Shown here one piece after another: positions 9,131 through 17,004 of a stretch of DNA of 49,778 bases. This DNA comes from Rhizobium altiplani (GTDB taxonomy: Bacteria; Pseudomonadota; Alphaproteobacteria; Rhizobiales; Rhizobiaceae). Made by a program: the position numbers and the translations under genes. The stretch covers positions 1 through 49,778 of the forward strand of contig NZ_LNCD01000025.1 in assembly GCF_001542405.1 (NCBI RefSeq), read 5' to 3'. Each line of letters starts with the position of its first letter. Within the stretch, counting starts at the first letter, position 1. The notes below the pieces were generated by a model that saw only the letters and a program-made list of their open reading frames with translations, made no database searches and was not told the DNA's origin.

Positions 9131-9442
9131 GACTCCCATGTGCCGGGCGAGACGGCAGAATCGCGAAGACACCGCCGGCGCTCGCAGCCGAACAGCGCGA
9201 TACCGGGAACCCCGCAAGAAGGTTGTCAGAAACTGGCCGCGTTGCGAGAAGCAGCCCGCGAGCACGCCGACACGTTCCTTGTCGCCACGACATGATCGAC
9301 ACCGATCAGCGCGAGGTGACACCGGGGTTGCGCGAGCAACCCTGACAGCCATTCTCATTTGTCTTTGAATAACGGTCCCGCCTCTATCTTGGACGCGGGC
9401 GCGTGACGCGATACGGTGCGGAAAAGTCAGGTTGGGGGCCGA
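9131..9442. other. Intergenic stretch with a possible terminator hairpin
   Basis: No gene seen. A GGGTTGC/GCAACCC hairpin with a GCGA tetraloop lies at 9325-9342 and is followed by a moderately T-rich stretch. It may end transcription from the glucoamylase gene, though it is about 195 bases downstream of the stop. Confidence 0.35.
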
Positions 9443-10135
9443 ATGGACACGCTCAATATCGCGTCGATTGTCTTCTTCATCGTCGTCTGGATTGCGATCG
9501 AGCCTTTAATGGCGCTGGGATGGCCAAGGCCAAACGATAGCCTCTCCGTAGACATGGTACGCGTCCGCGCGGCATGGATGCGAGAAACGCTGACGCGCGA
9601 CAACAACTTCATTGGCGACGCTGCGATCCTCGGGCACACGATCAACTCGGCTTCGTTCTTCGGATCGGCGAACCTGATCGTTATCGTTGGCCTGAGCGGC
9701 GCCCTGTTCATGGAACCCAACTACGGCAGTGGCAATGGGCTGATCACAATGTTCGCGGCCAAGGATCCAGCCTGGCTGTTTCAGACGAAAGTTCTGCTTA
9801 TAATCGCCACGCTCCTCAGGGGGCTTTCAGACTTCATCTGGGCCGTTCGCCAGCTAAATTACTGCCTTGCTGCCATCGGCGCCAGTCCGTCACGACAAGA
9901 AGAACGCGATATTGCGGCTTGGACCGAAGCGCTTACGATGGTCCTCAATCCGGCACTTCGGTCGTTTAGCGTGGGCGTGAGGTCGTACTACTTTACAGTC
10001 GCGGCGGCCTTCTGGTTTCTGGGTCCGATACCGTTCGTTGCGGCGACGGTGCTCGGTGTCTGCCTTTTGATATGGCGCCAGTCCTGGTCGGACACCGCTA
10101 AGGGCATGATGGCGATACGGAAGCTCTTGGACTGA
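9443..10135 (+). CDS. DUF599 family membrane protein
   Basis: A 230-aa integral membrane protein. The ATG at 9443 follows GGGGG at a good distance. Four hydrophobic segments are seen, near residues 5-25, 70-90, 110-130 and 185-215. The patterns RVRAAWMRETLTRDNNFIGDAAILGHTINSASFF and FSVGVRSYYFTVAAAFW belong to the DUF599 family of alphaproteobacterial inner-membrane proteins, whose role is unknown. It stands alone between the glucoamylase gene and a truncated cyclase on the opposite strand. Confidence 0.8.
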   Translation: MDTLNIASIVFFIVVWIAIEPLMALGWPRPNDSLSVDMVRVRAAWMRETLTRDNNFIGDAAILGHTINSASFFGSANLIVIVGLSGALFMEPNYGSGNGLITMFAAKDPAWLFQTKVLLIIATLLRGLSDFIWAVRQLNYCLAAIGASPSRQEERDIAAWTEALTMVLNPALRSFSVGVRSYYFTVAAAFWFLGPIPFVAATVLGVCLLIWRQSWSDTAKGMMAIRKLLD

Positions 10136-10288
10136 GATTACAGGTGAGCGGTGGCGGAGCCGTGTCGCATTAGCTGCGCAAAGCGATCAGGCTTTCCGAT
10201 CCCTGAGTGCAGGCGGCAGGAGTCCGGCCGAGAAATCCTGCTAGCACACAGGCCGCAAAAAACGGTAGATCGCGAGGGCCATCTCACT

Positions 10289-11062
10289 CTACTGGATTCC
10301 TGGAGCCGGCTCCAAGGGCAACGGCTGACCTCGACGCTTTGCTTCGACGATTGCCTCGTCCATCGCTTGCTTGATGAGGAAGCTGAGGACTTCCGAGATG
10401 CCGTCGGCGAAGTACTCCTGCTCGGCATCGCCGCTCATGTTGACGAAGGGCAGCACGGCAATCGAGAGTTCCGGCGGCACTACGGTCGACGGACGAGCAG
10501 CGGGGCCGGTGATCACCACCCGCTTTGCCTCCGCAGCGGCACCCACCTCGATCGAGTACACCCGGATCGGCTCGGCGATGTTCTTGAGTTGCATCACACC
10601 AAGATCGCTGACGGATAGATCGAGCCTTGCCCTGACCTGGCGATAGGCATCCTCGGAAAGGCAAATGGCGCTAGGGGCCGCGATACCCTCGAGACGGGAG
10701 GCAATGTTGATGCCGTCACCCATCAGGTCGCCATCGCTTTCCTCTACTACGTCACCCAGATGGACGCCGATATTGAACTCGATGCGCCGATCCTGTTGGA
10801 CCCCGGCATTGCGCTCGGCCATGCCGTTCTGCACCTCGAGGGCGCAGCGCACGGCATCGACAACGCTGCGGAATTCGACCAGCGCTCCATCTCCGGTGCG
10901 CTTAATAACACGGCCGTTGTGCACGGCGATGGTTGGATCGATCAGGTCGCTGCGCAGTGCCCGCAACCTTGCAAGGGTGCGGTCTTCGTCCTCGCTGGCG
11001 AGCCGGCTGTATCCGACTACGTCCGCGGCCAGAATTGCGGCCAGCTTGCGGTTCTCGCTCAT
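10289..11062 (-). CDS. Class III adenylate cyclase, truncated after the TolB-like linker
   Basis: A 257-aa class III nucleotide cyclase. Start at the ATG at 11062 with GAGGGA upstream. Catalytic features are intact: ILAADVVGYSRL (metal Asp), VIKRTGDGALVEF (Lys and second Asp), GVHLGDVVEE and MGDGINIASRLEG. After residue ~190 it enters the TolB-like segment typical of rhizobial cyclases (LSIAVLPFVNMSGD and EYFADGISE), then breaks off into ~30 unrelated residues. Relatives usually continue for 250-350 residues with TolB-like and TPR domains. So it is probably a 3'-truncated gene that may still make cAMP. The tail sequence is unlike the family and suggests a recombination point near 10385. Confidence 0.78.
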   Translation of the reverse strand: MSENRKLAAILAADVVGYSRLASEDEDRTLARLRALRSDLIDPTIAVHNGRVIKRTGDGALVEFRSVVDAVRCALEVQNGMAERNAGVQQDRRIEFNIGVHLGDVVEESDGDLMGDGINIASRLEGIAAPSAICLSEDAYRQVRARLDLSVSDLGVMQLKNIAEPIRVYSIEVGAAAEAKRVVITGPAARPSTVVPPELSIAVLPFVNMSGDAEQEYFADGISEVLSFLIKQAMDEAIVEAKRRGQPLPLEPAPGIQ

Positions 11063-11241
11063 AGAGCCGTCCCTCATCTCCACGATAGCAGGAAGATGAG
11101 GCAGGGGAACGTCCGATATTTCGATACCTGTCGGCCTGCAACTCGCCGTGAACGTGGCGGGCGGGCAAACCCTTCCTATTGTGTCGGCCTGGAACTCCAC
11201 GAGTGCGATGTTCAATAGCCATGAACAAGCTGGGGCGATAA

Positions 11242-11568
11242 ATGCGCTATGTCCTCGCTGGCCTGTTGGCCATCGTTTTTGCCTTTCCCGCGGTACCGGC
11301 TGAAATGAGACGGGATGGTGGTGCCGATGGTATCGACCTCATCTCGGTCAGAGGCGTTCTCGATGAAGGTGACGACGCTCTAATGCCATCGATCTCTGTA
11401 ACCGCGCGCGCCCCCCGGCACGAGAATACTGGTCATCTGATCGTACCTTCCGGCGCAAAGTGGGGCGCCGACGATCCGTTCGATCTGTGCTCTTTATGCA
11501 CTAGGCGCCTATGTGAGGCGTCTCTACTATACGATTCGCTGCCTACTGTAAGGTTTGCCGGTCCATGA
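11242..11568 (+). CDS. Small exported hypothetical protein
   Basis: A 108-aa protein with an N-terminal signal peptide (residues 1-20, hydrophobic LAGLLAIVFAF, cleavage near VPAE). The mature part carries no motif I recognise; two cysteines (CSLC) and a third eight residues later may form a disulfide or metal site. It is followed within 15 bases by a small lipoprotein gene and could be co-transcribed. It may be a genuine orphan or the front of a shortened gene. Confidence 0.5.
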   Translation: MRYVLAGLLAIVFAFPAVPAEMRRDGGADGIDLISVRGVLDEGDDALMPSISVTARAPRHENTGHLIVPSGAKWGADDPFDLCSLCTRRLCEASLLYDSLPTVRFAGP

Positions 11569-11582
11569 GAGGGGACTTCTTG

Positions 11583-11702
11583 ATGAGCAGAATTCTAGTC
11601 GTCATCATTGCAATATTTGCCGTTGCCAACCTGAGCGCTTGCGGGACGATTGGCAAAGGCAAGGGGAAAGCCCCTCCGCCGGCAGAAGCGGTCTACAAGT
11701 AG
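11583..11702 (+). CDS. Small lipoprotein
   Basis: A 39-aa lipoprotein precursor: a hydrophobic signal with lipobox LSAC (Cys at residue 20) and a 20-residue mature tail rich in Lys, Gly and Pro. Very short lipoproteins with this CGTIGKGKGKAPPP-type tail are common in rhizobia; their role is not known. AGAGG lies upstream of the ATG. A strong hairpin begins 18 bases after the stop. Confidence 0.75.
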   Translation: MSRILVVIIAIFAVANLSACGTIGKGKGKAPPPAEAVYK

Positions 11703-11720
11703 CCACTGGCCTTTCGCATT

Positions 11721-11746
11721 GGGGAAGAGCCAGTTGGCTCTTCCCC
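11721..11746 (+). terminator. Perfect 12-bp hairpin after the small lipoprotein gene
   Basis: Arms GGGGAAGAGCCA and TGGCTCTTCCCC pair perfectly across a 2-base loop. Position directly behind the lipoprotein stop fits a transcription terminator or RNA-stabilising 3' stem. There is no T run after it, so termination may not be purely intrinsic. Confidence 0.6.
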
Positions 11747-11853
11747 GCATAACCTCGCCAGGCTTGACCCGGTTTGCAACTCACGGTGGAAGGAGTGGCG
11801 TATCGCTATATGTCAAGCCTGCGCTCGTCGGGGCTCGCAATTGGAGTGTAGTG

Positions 11854-12486
11854 ATGACTCTTGGAAGAGGCGGTCTATCGCTTGTTATTCTGCTGGCGTT
11901 CGCGTTATCATCCTGCCAGACGGAAGATAAAAGTCCCCAACCGCGTTTCACGTCCAACAGCAGCGGCACGAAAGCCGCCGCCGCTCAGGACAAATCTGGC
12001 GGCATGGAAGCTGCCGGCGCCCAGGACAAACGACATTTCATCGAGTTCCGTTCGCGCTACGCGCTCACCTATGGGCACACCTACGTCGTCTTCGGACAGA
12101 TGGACAAGGACGGAAATATGATCGATCCGGAGGTCGCCGGCCTTGCACCGGCCTCGATCGATGCCGCGCCCTATGTCATTGGCCACTTCCTGCCGGTTCC
12201 GGCCACAACCGGGCAGACCGACGGTGATCTCGAAGAGGAGTACAGGTCGGCAAGTTGGCGGGTCATACTCACGGACGACGAATATAATGACGTTGTCGCC
12301 TTCATCCGCAAACAGCAGGCCAACTCGCATTTCTGGCAAGCGTCGGTCGACAATTGCAACAACTGGGTAGGCGAAATCGCACGACACATGGGTTACAAGA
12401 CGCCCGGCATCTGGCTCAGACCACAACAGTTCATTACAAATCTTCGAGAGATGAACACGACCGATTCGACCAGCCATGCTGCATAA
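11854..12486 (+). CDS. Lipoprotein with a possible permuted papain-like (NlpC/P60-type) domain
   Basis: A 210-aa lipoprotein precursor with lipobox LSSC near residue 21, a flexible Ala/Lys/Gln linker to about residue 60, then a compact domain. Start at the ATG at 11854 with TGGAG upstream. The domain begins with a conserved-looking His (RYALTYGHTYVVFGQMD) and has a Cys-containing helix late in the chain (SVDNCNNWVGEIARHMG). His before Cys is the order seen in circularly permuted papain-like enzymes of the NlpC/P60 and LRAT type. This is inference from motif order only. Its 3' end overlaps a frameshifted gene on the other strand. Confidence 0.72.
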   Translation: MTLGRGGLSLVILLAFALSSCQTEDKSPQPRFTSNSSGTKAAAAQDKSGGMEAAGAQDKRHFIEFRSRYALTYGHTYVVFGQMDKDGNMIDPEVAGLAPASIDAAPYVIGHFLPVPATTGQTDGDLEEEYRSASWRVILTDDEYNDVVAFIRKQQANSHFWQASVDNCNNWVGEIARHMGYKTPGIWLRPQQFITNLREMNTTDSTSHAA

Positions 12487-12702
12487 TGTGGGTCTTTAGA
12501 CGTTGTGGGTGACGCCACGCGAAATGCTTGTCGTCAGACAGGTAGCTCTCCATCTCCCGCCTGCAGCGGTTGAAGTCGTCCTCATCATCAAAGGCGCTGT
12601 AGCGCCCAACGCAGTAATGCTGATCTGGCTTCGAGCAATAGCCCGCAGATGCCGCGCCGATTTGGAGAAAAGCCCCAAGCATCCCAAAACTACAATTCTC
12701 AT
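12434..12702 (-). pseudogene. Small secreted Cys-containing protein, broken by a frameshift
   Basis: The ATG at 12702 has GGGGAAG upstream and starts a signal peptide (MRIVVLGCLGLF) in one frame. The continuation that completes the signal peptide (LQIGAASAGYC) and the mature protein (CSKPDQHYCVGRYSAFDD and DFNRCRREMESYL) are in another frame. Adding one T in the TTTT run near 12671 joins them perfectly. The mature part has four cysteines and resembles small secreted rhizobial proteins of unknown role. The break may be real decay or a homopolymer sequencing error. The 3' end overlaps the convergent lipoprotein gene. Confidence 0.6.
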
Positions 12703-12823
12703 AAAGCTTCCCCGACCCAAGGCTTCTGTCCGCGGAGCCTACGCAACTAGGAATTGACTGTGTAGTGAGGTCGCAATGTCCGAAGGTTGCAACCCGCACA
12801 ATCCACAGGACGTCGAAGGAACC

Positions 12824-13090
12824 CTATAGGTCAGGAAAGGAGAGTATTGCTTCGGCAAATGCCTTCATTGTCGCGGAGCGGTCAGCTTGGATCATGAGCT
12901 TCGCTATTTTTGGAAAATCGGCTGAGTTTAGGTGCACCTCGAAATTTCGTGCCATATTCGGCGTATCGATGTTTGACCACATGTGAACGCCCCAACCCAC
13001 GGTGGATTCCCGGATTGAGGCGAACAAGGGACCCCGACCGTCACCCTCGTCTTTGCTGCTCCAAATTCCGAAAGAATATTCCAGTTCCAT
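12824..13090 (-). CDS. Hypothetical protein
   Basis: An 88-aa protein without a signal peptide or membrane segment. The ATG at 13090 is preceded by GGGGGG. Composition is that of a small soluble alpha/beta protein (MELEYSFGIWSSKDEGDG at the start, a helical end). I do not recognise the family. It sits beside phage-type fragments and may be accessory DNA. Confidence 0.6.
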   Translation of the reverse strand: MELEYSFGIWSSKDEGDGRGPLFASIRESTVGWGVHMWSNIDTPNMARNFEVHLNSADFPKIAKLMIQADRSATMKAFAEAILSFPDL

Positions 13091-13329
13091 CCAATGCCCC
13101 CCAAGCCAACTCGATGTCGATTTCTAAAACACATGGTCTGAAGGCTGCCGTCAATGGTTGCCTTCCTCATCCGAAACCCAAGCTCCGGGCTGTTGACGTC
13201 GGCGTCTCCGCGTCGTTGTCTCCAACGCTGCCGTCGGGCTACATCCAAAAGCGGCGCATTCACTCTGCTTGTGCGAGAAAGCGCGGCGCTCGTCCTGGTG
13301 AGGCAGAACGGCGACAACTTTAGTCGTGC

Positions 13330-13685
13330 GTGGTGACTGACCTGAGCGTGGGTACGTCAGCCACTAACACGCTCATCGCTCTTTCCGTCCCTACCGGCAT
13401 TGTCGTCCAGCCGAAGATGGAACTTCGAACGATCCTAAACCAAAGCACCACGGCGACGATCCAGTTCGGCCACGGCTCGAGAGCGCATCAAGCCATATCG
13501 TTCGATGCAATACAGGTCAGGTTGGCGATGATGCAGTGGCCATCAATGGCGGGTTCTCCACGAATACGTCCCGCCAGCTGAACCATAGCCGCGACGTTCC
13601 TGTCGGCAGCATCAACCTGTTCACATTGGTAACTTCCGGCTGGATCGATACTCGAGGGTGGTACAATGGCCTACGTTCAACGTGA
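13330..13685 (+). pseudogene. Degenerate phage structural protein fragment
   Basis: Two pieces in different frames read like a phage tail or fibre protein: first SVGTSATNTLIALSVPTG, and after a frame change near 13500, NGGFSTNTSRQLNHSRDVP ending in a Trp/Gly-rich stretch. The second piece runs into the start of the next gene with overlapping ATG/stop, as phage structural genes often do. No intact version is possible without at least one frameshift. Assignment to phage rests on style and on the neighbouring fragment. Confidence 0.45.
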
Positions 13686-14019
13686 GAGCGGCACTGTCGT
13701 TAGCGTCTACCGCAACCCTCAGGAAGGCTTTGCCGAAGAGGCGCTTGCGGACGACAATGCGGAAGTAGCGGCGTTCCTCAACCCGCCTCCGCCTCCTGTC
13801 GATAGCGTCTCGGCGCGGCAATTCAAGATGCAGCTCGTCATCGCCGGTATCAAGCCGCAGGTCGATGCACGGATCGCCCAATAAAGCGAGCTTGTTCAGA
13901 GTGCCTATGAGTACTCCGGCACGTTCGTCCCGACTGAGCCCATGATGGCGACGGGCTTTATCGCCATGGGCTTCACAGAAAAGCAAATCGACGCGTTCTT
14001 CACGGCAGCATCGAGAAAT
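13666..14019 (+). pseudogene. Phage tail-type protein interrupted by a stop codon
   Basis: Starts MAYVQRESGTVVSVYRNPQ, then a Pro-rich linker (NPPPPPVDSV) and SARQFKMQLVIAGIKPQ. A TAA at 13882-13884 interrupts the frame. After it the same frame continues as VQSAYEYSGTFVPTEPMM and GFTEKQIDAFFTAA, which is the expected C-terminus of this phage and prophage protein type (usually beside tail-fibre genes in rhizobial prophages). So this is a full-length gene inactivated by a nonsense mutation. The homologous part ends near 14019. Confidence 0.6.
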
Positions 14020-14102
14020 GTGGGGCGTCCAAAGGCGCCTCACTCAGTGCCGGCGACTGGGGTGCTTCCGTGCATCCCGCTCGCGGCGGAACACGGGGAC
14101 GG

Positions 14103-14330
14103 TCAAGCCGACCTCAACAGAACTATATCTTGCGCAAGGATCCGCGCTTCGCTCACGGACACACCGTACGACGCCATCAGCAACAAACTCAATGCGACTG
14201 GGCGCGGAACAGGTGCGTCGCCAGTTCCCCACCGGCGGCTCGCAACTTCATCTACGTCGAAAAGCTCTTGGACGGCGCTTGCCGTCAATCCCGTGACAGC
14301 CAGCGTCGCCCTGTATTCGGACGGTGTCAT
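14103..14330 (-). CDS. Small helix-turn-helix-like protein
   Basis: A 75-aa protein resembling the short rhizobial regulators that begin MTPxEYRAxLxxLGL and carry a helix-turn-helix followed by RRWxxGDAPVPRPVAL. Here the recognition region reads SAVQELFDVDEVASRRWGTG and the following PVPRPVALSLLLMASYGVS matches well. Probably a DNA-binding protein of phage or island origin. The start at 14330 is an ATG with only a weak ribosome site. Confidence 0.6.
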   Translation of the reverse strand: MTPSEYRATLAVTGLTASAVQELFDVDEVASRRWGTGDAPVPRPVALSLLLMASYGVSVSEARILAQDIVLLRSA

Positions 14331-14504
14331 TTGATTCGTTCCCAGCGCGATTTGCTTGCGCTTTATTTCGTTAAAACCATCATCCGCTTTCGTCTAGTTG
14401 CGCGATAGCTAATAAGCGACAATGGTCGTTCTAATGGCGACATTTGAACGGTTTCGCTTTTTCGGGGACCGAGGCCGCCCCCGACCGGCGACCTGGACCG
14501 CGTG

Positions 14505-14555
14505 GGAGAGGCGCACTGGCCTTGTTTGGGGTTCCGCATGGCAGTGCGCCTCTCC
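14505..14555. repeat. 14-bp perfect inverted repeat with 23-base loop
   Basis: GGAGAGGCGCACTG at 14505-14518 pairs with CAGTGCGCCTCTCC at 14542-14555. No gene borders it. It could be part of a structured RNA, a recombinase or replication site, or a palindromic repeat element; the sequence alone does not decide. Confidence 0.6.
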
Positions 14556-14656
14556 GCTTGCGGAAGAGTTTGCAAGCTATCTTAAAATATCGCCCCGCAG
14601 AAAAAGTGGGACGCCATCGTTTGCCTTAATACGACTAAATAATTTGGGGGAATCAA

Positions 14657-14682
14657 GAGGTCCGCAGGGGTTCGCGGACCTC
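14657..14682. repeat. 9-bp hairpin with 8-base loop
   Basis: GAGGTCCGC pairs with GCGGACCTC around an 8-base loop. It lies 100 bases after the larger inverted repeat. It resembles a terminator stem but has no T run. Confidence 0.45.
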
Positions 14683-14886
14683 CGAGCATTGTTACAGAGG
14701 CCAAATTTGGGCCACGCCCATAAGAGCACAACCGACCATCCATCGCACGTACTGCAATAGTGGTATCAGAACCTACCGCTAGTAGAAAACTCTAACGGGA
14801 TAGGCGTAGTGGCCGACCGAGAGTCGAGAGCTGGATCTGCAACATTCACTTTCCGACAAATCTGGGAGCCTTAAAGGCAGCGTCGG

Positions 14887-15012
14887 TCTATCCCCCCGGT
14901 CGTTGCTCTCGTACCTGGATGGGGTCTGGCAGGTGAATCGATTACACTAGTGCAAGCAATGGGCTCTGCGCTCGTGATAGCAGGCATCTTCTTTGCGATC
15001 CGCGATCGATGA
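14887..15012 (+). pseudogene. C-terminal remnant of an EamA/DMT-type transporter
   Basis: The frame reads SIPPVVALVPGWGLAGES, then a hydrophobic helix (AMGSALVIAGIFFAI) and stops after RDR at 15012. This is the pattern of the last two membrane helices of EamA-family (drug/metabolite) transporters. A stop codon lies upstream in the same frame and no start is available, so only the tail remains. It supports the view that this part of the window is decayed. Confidence 0.45.
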
Positions 15013-15088
15013 CCAGGATTGACGACCCACGGTCCAACTGGACCCTCAGCCTGCCACGGCCAAAGATGGGCGTGGCGGCAAGTCCTGC

Positions 15089-15328
15089 TCAGGGTGAAGG
15101 AACGCCTGAAGGCGCATCATCCACTTCGGCCGCCTGCACGGCCTCGATCGTCCTGACCAGTTGGGCGCGCACCTGATGCAATTCACACGCCAACACTGCC
15201 GTGTCGGGCCGGTCAGAGTCGAGCACCCAGTCCAATGCCTCATCAATCCCCTTAATCAACTCCTTGCTGACTTTAATAATTTCATCGCGGCGCTCAACGT
15301 TGGTGGCCCATGTCTTTATCGACATCAT
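15089..15328 (-). CDS. Small hypothetical protein, helical
   Basis: A 79-aa mostly alpha-helical protein (KVSKELIKGIDEALDWVLD, then VLACELHQVRAQLVRTIEAV) with a short disordered tail. ATG at 15328 (or 15325) with AAAGGT upstream. No family recognised. It may pair with the following gene on the same strand, from which it is separated by about 70 bases, but nothing proves it. Confidence 0.5.
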   Translation of the reverse strand: MMSIKTWATNVERRDEIIKVSKELIKGIDEALDWVLDSDRPDTAVLACELHQVRAQLVRTIEAVQAAEVDDAPSGVPSP

Positions 15329-15401
15329 TACCTTTTTCGGCCAGCGGCCCGGAAGGCCAGGAGACCCGTTTCGATTATAAGTTTCTCATTTGACTTTGCC
15401 G

Positions 15402-16139
15402 CTATGGCCAACAGCGGCGATCCGTTACACCGTCCAGCCGCACCCTGACGCGCGGAACGGTTGACGTAGCCGCAACGAAGGCTTCTGCGCGAGCAATGAG
15501 TTCGGTGCTGTAGTCGACCACTGTGAACCATCGTTGCCGCTGCACTAGGTAGGGTGACCCATCACCACGCGGCACCGATACATTCGTGCGGAGCGTGGCG
15601 ATTTCGCGAGCGTCGGTCTCAGTCCGCAAGCGCTCATGCAATTGATTTAGTTGCTCGTCATGCTTTTTCCCTTTGCTGGGAAAGGTAATGAACACGACGG
15701 CCCGGCCGGGCCTTCGAAGCAACCGTATTTCTGAGAAGGTCGCGTGCTTTGACGATTCCGCACCAACGCCGTTGTCGGGATCAAGAAAAACAATGTCGGC
15801 CCCTTCCAGAGCCTTTCTTTTGCGGGCGCCCCAGGTACCGCGTTCTGCGCGCGACGGCATGGGCTCTCGATGAAATAACGCCCCGTTCGGCCAGATCGCT
15901 GCCTGCTCAAGCGCCGCGATGCTGCGCGATGGTATTGTTGAGAGGCCCGCATGGAGGCTAGCGTCCACGTGCCGCCATGCGGCTTCGTCACGCCATTCAA
16001 CATGCCGCCCGTCCGGTCGTCCGTCGTCTCCGGGCGCGTAATACCAGGCGACACCGAGCGTTCTGTCGGTGCCCGCCAGCGCGCGCAGAAAGCCAAATTT
16101 CAAGAGATCACTGACATCCCCGGCGTATTGGTCTCGCAT
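15402..16139 (-). CDS. Conserved hypothetical protein, possible methyltransferase-like fold
   Basis: A 245-aa protein of a family seen in many proteobacteria without a known role. The N-terminus RDQYAGDVSDLLKFGFLRAL resembles the start of RlmJ-type rRNA methyltransferases (a Gly-Asn/Asp-x-x-Asp-x-Leu-Lys segment). The central FLDPDNGVG recalls their D-P catalytic motif, but the usual DPP-Y/F is absent. Methyltransferase or nuclease-like activity is only a guess. Start ATG at 16139. No signal peptide. Confidence 0.7.
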   Translation of the reverse strand: MRDQYAGDVSDLLKFGFLRALAGTDRTLGVAWYYAPGDDGRPDGRHVEWRDEAAWRHVDASLHAGLSTIPSRSIAALEQAAIWPNGALFHREPMPSRAERGTWGARKRKALEGADIVFLDPDNGVGAESSKHATFSEIRLLRRPGRAVVFITFPSKGKKHDEQLNQLHERLRTETDAREIATLRTNVSVPRGDGSPYLVQRQRWFTVVDYSTELIARAEAFVAATSTVPRVRVRLDGVTDRRCWP

Positions 16140-16341
16140 TCAATCCTCATTCTTGACCGAGCTGACGATGAGGTTGCCCCATCTGCACATCAGCTAGGAA
16201 GTGTGGCGCGGCGTTGTTTGCTTCTGGCTGCCAACGATTTGCTGCCGGCCGCCATTGTTGCGCAAAGTGGTCGGTAGCGCCGTCGTCGCTATTCGACGCC
16301 TAGGGGAATAGAAATCGAGGTTTCGGTTCGCTAGCGTACCG

Positions 16342-16368
16342 AAAAAAAAGCCCCGTCCGGAGGAGGGG
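16342..16368 (-). terminator. Intrinsic terminator for the DUF4440 gene
   Basis: On the minus strand a CCCCTCC/GGACGGGG stem (one bulged base) is followed by C and eight T residues. It lies 64 bases past the stop at 16432, a standard arrangement for Rho-independent termination. Confidence 0.65.
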
Positions 16369-16431
16369 GGTGAGTTGGGACGTTAGAGGCGCGCTGGTGG
16401 TGTTATGAACACTACCCACATTGGGACGACA

Positions 16432-16851
16432 TTAAGGACCGCGATCAGGCGCGGCCCCGATAAACGTGTTGTATCGTGGGTTACAATCTGACTGTGCCTT
16501 GATGGAAGAACATTGCCATTTGAGCCCGTCATGCTCCCAGACGGAGCTTCGCAGCACGCACCGTTTTGAACCATCCTGATACAAGCGCTCTGTCTGATAG
16601 GTTAGAAGCACAGCGTCGTTCGAGATAGGCCTCAGGGCGTAGTTCGCTGTTCGAAGGTCGCCTTCATCGGCGCTCTCCTGCGCGAGAACATCGACGATGG
16701 TTGTTCGGTCGCAAACGCCCCCAGATGCTCCGAATTCCACAATCCCTTCTGCAAGCAACGTTTCGACGGCTTTCCTGGAACGCCTTATCTCTGGGCGGTG
16801 AAGGGCCTCTTCGAGAGACTGGATTTCCTCAATGCTGGGAACGCTCGTCAA
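16432..16851 (-). CDS. DUF4440 (NTF2-like) protein
   Basis: About 139 aa with the NTF2-like DUF4440 layout: an N-terminal helix (SIEEIQSLEEALHRPEIR), a second helix, then beta strands (LLTYQTER, CVLRSSVWEHDGLKWQC). I place the start at the TTG at 16851 because GAGG stands ten bases upstream; an ATG at 16908 is possible but lacks a ribosome site. The family is found as small soluble proteins, some of them ligand-binding or enzymatic. The last ~25 residues differ from relatives and may reflect a frame change. Confidence 0.75.
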   Translation of the reverse strand: MTSVPSIEEIQSLEEALHRPEIRRSRKAVETLLAEGIVEFGASGGVCDRTTIVDVLAQESADEGDLRTANYALRPISNDAVLLTYQTERLYQDGSKRCVLRSSVWEHDGLKWQCSSIKAQSDCNPRYNTFIGAAPDRGP

Positions 16852-17004
16852 TGTGGCACCTCGCTGGCTATAGCCCCTTGAATGTACCCGTGATCTCGCC
16901 CCAAGCAACCGTCGGACCTGTTAGCGGGGAACGAAACGCAAAAGCACATTCTGGCCGACTTCACCATGTCGGGGCGCGGGTAAGCTGCGTTCCGTGGGGA
17001 TGGA

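Larger units (their letters stand above)
14331..14886. other. Gene-free stretch with two hairpins
   Basis: No supported gene. The stretch contains two strong inverted repeats listed separately (14505-14555 and 14657-14682). Open frames here have no convincing ribosome site or protein style. Confidence 0.4.

Noticed and set aside
8132..9358. Long open frame (408 codons) on the minus strand
   Set aside because: Antisense to the glucoamylase; Arg/Gly/Ala-rich with no family features.
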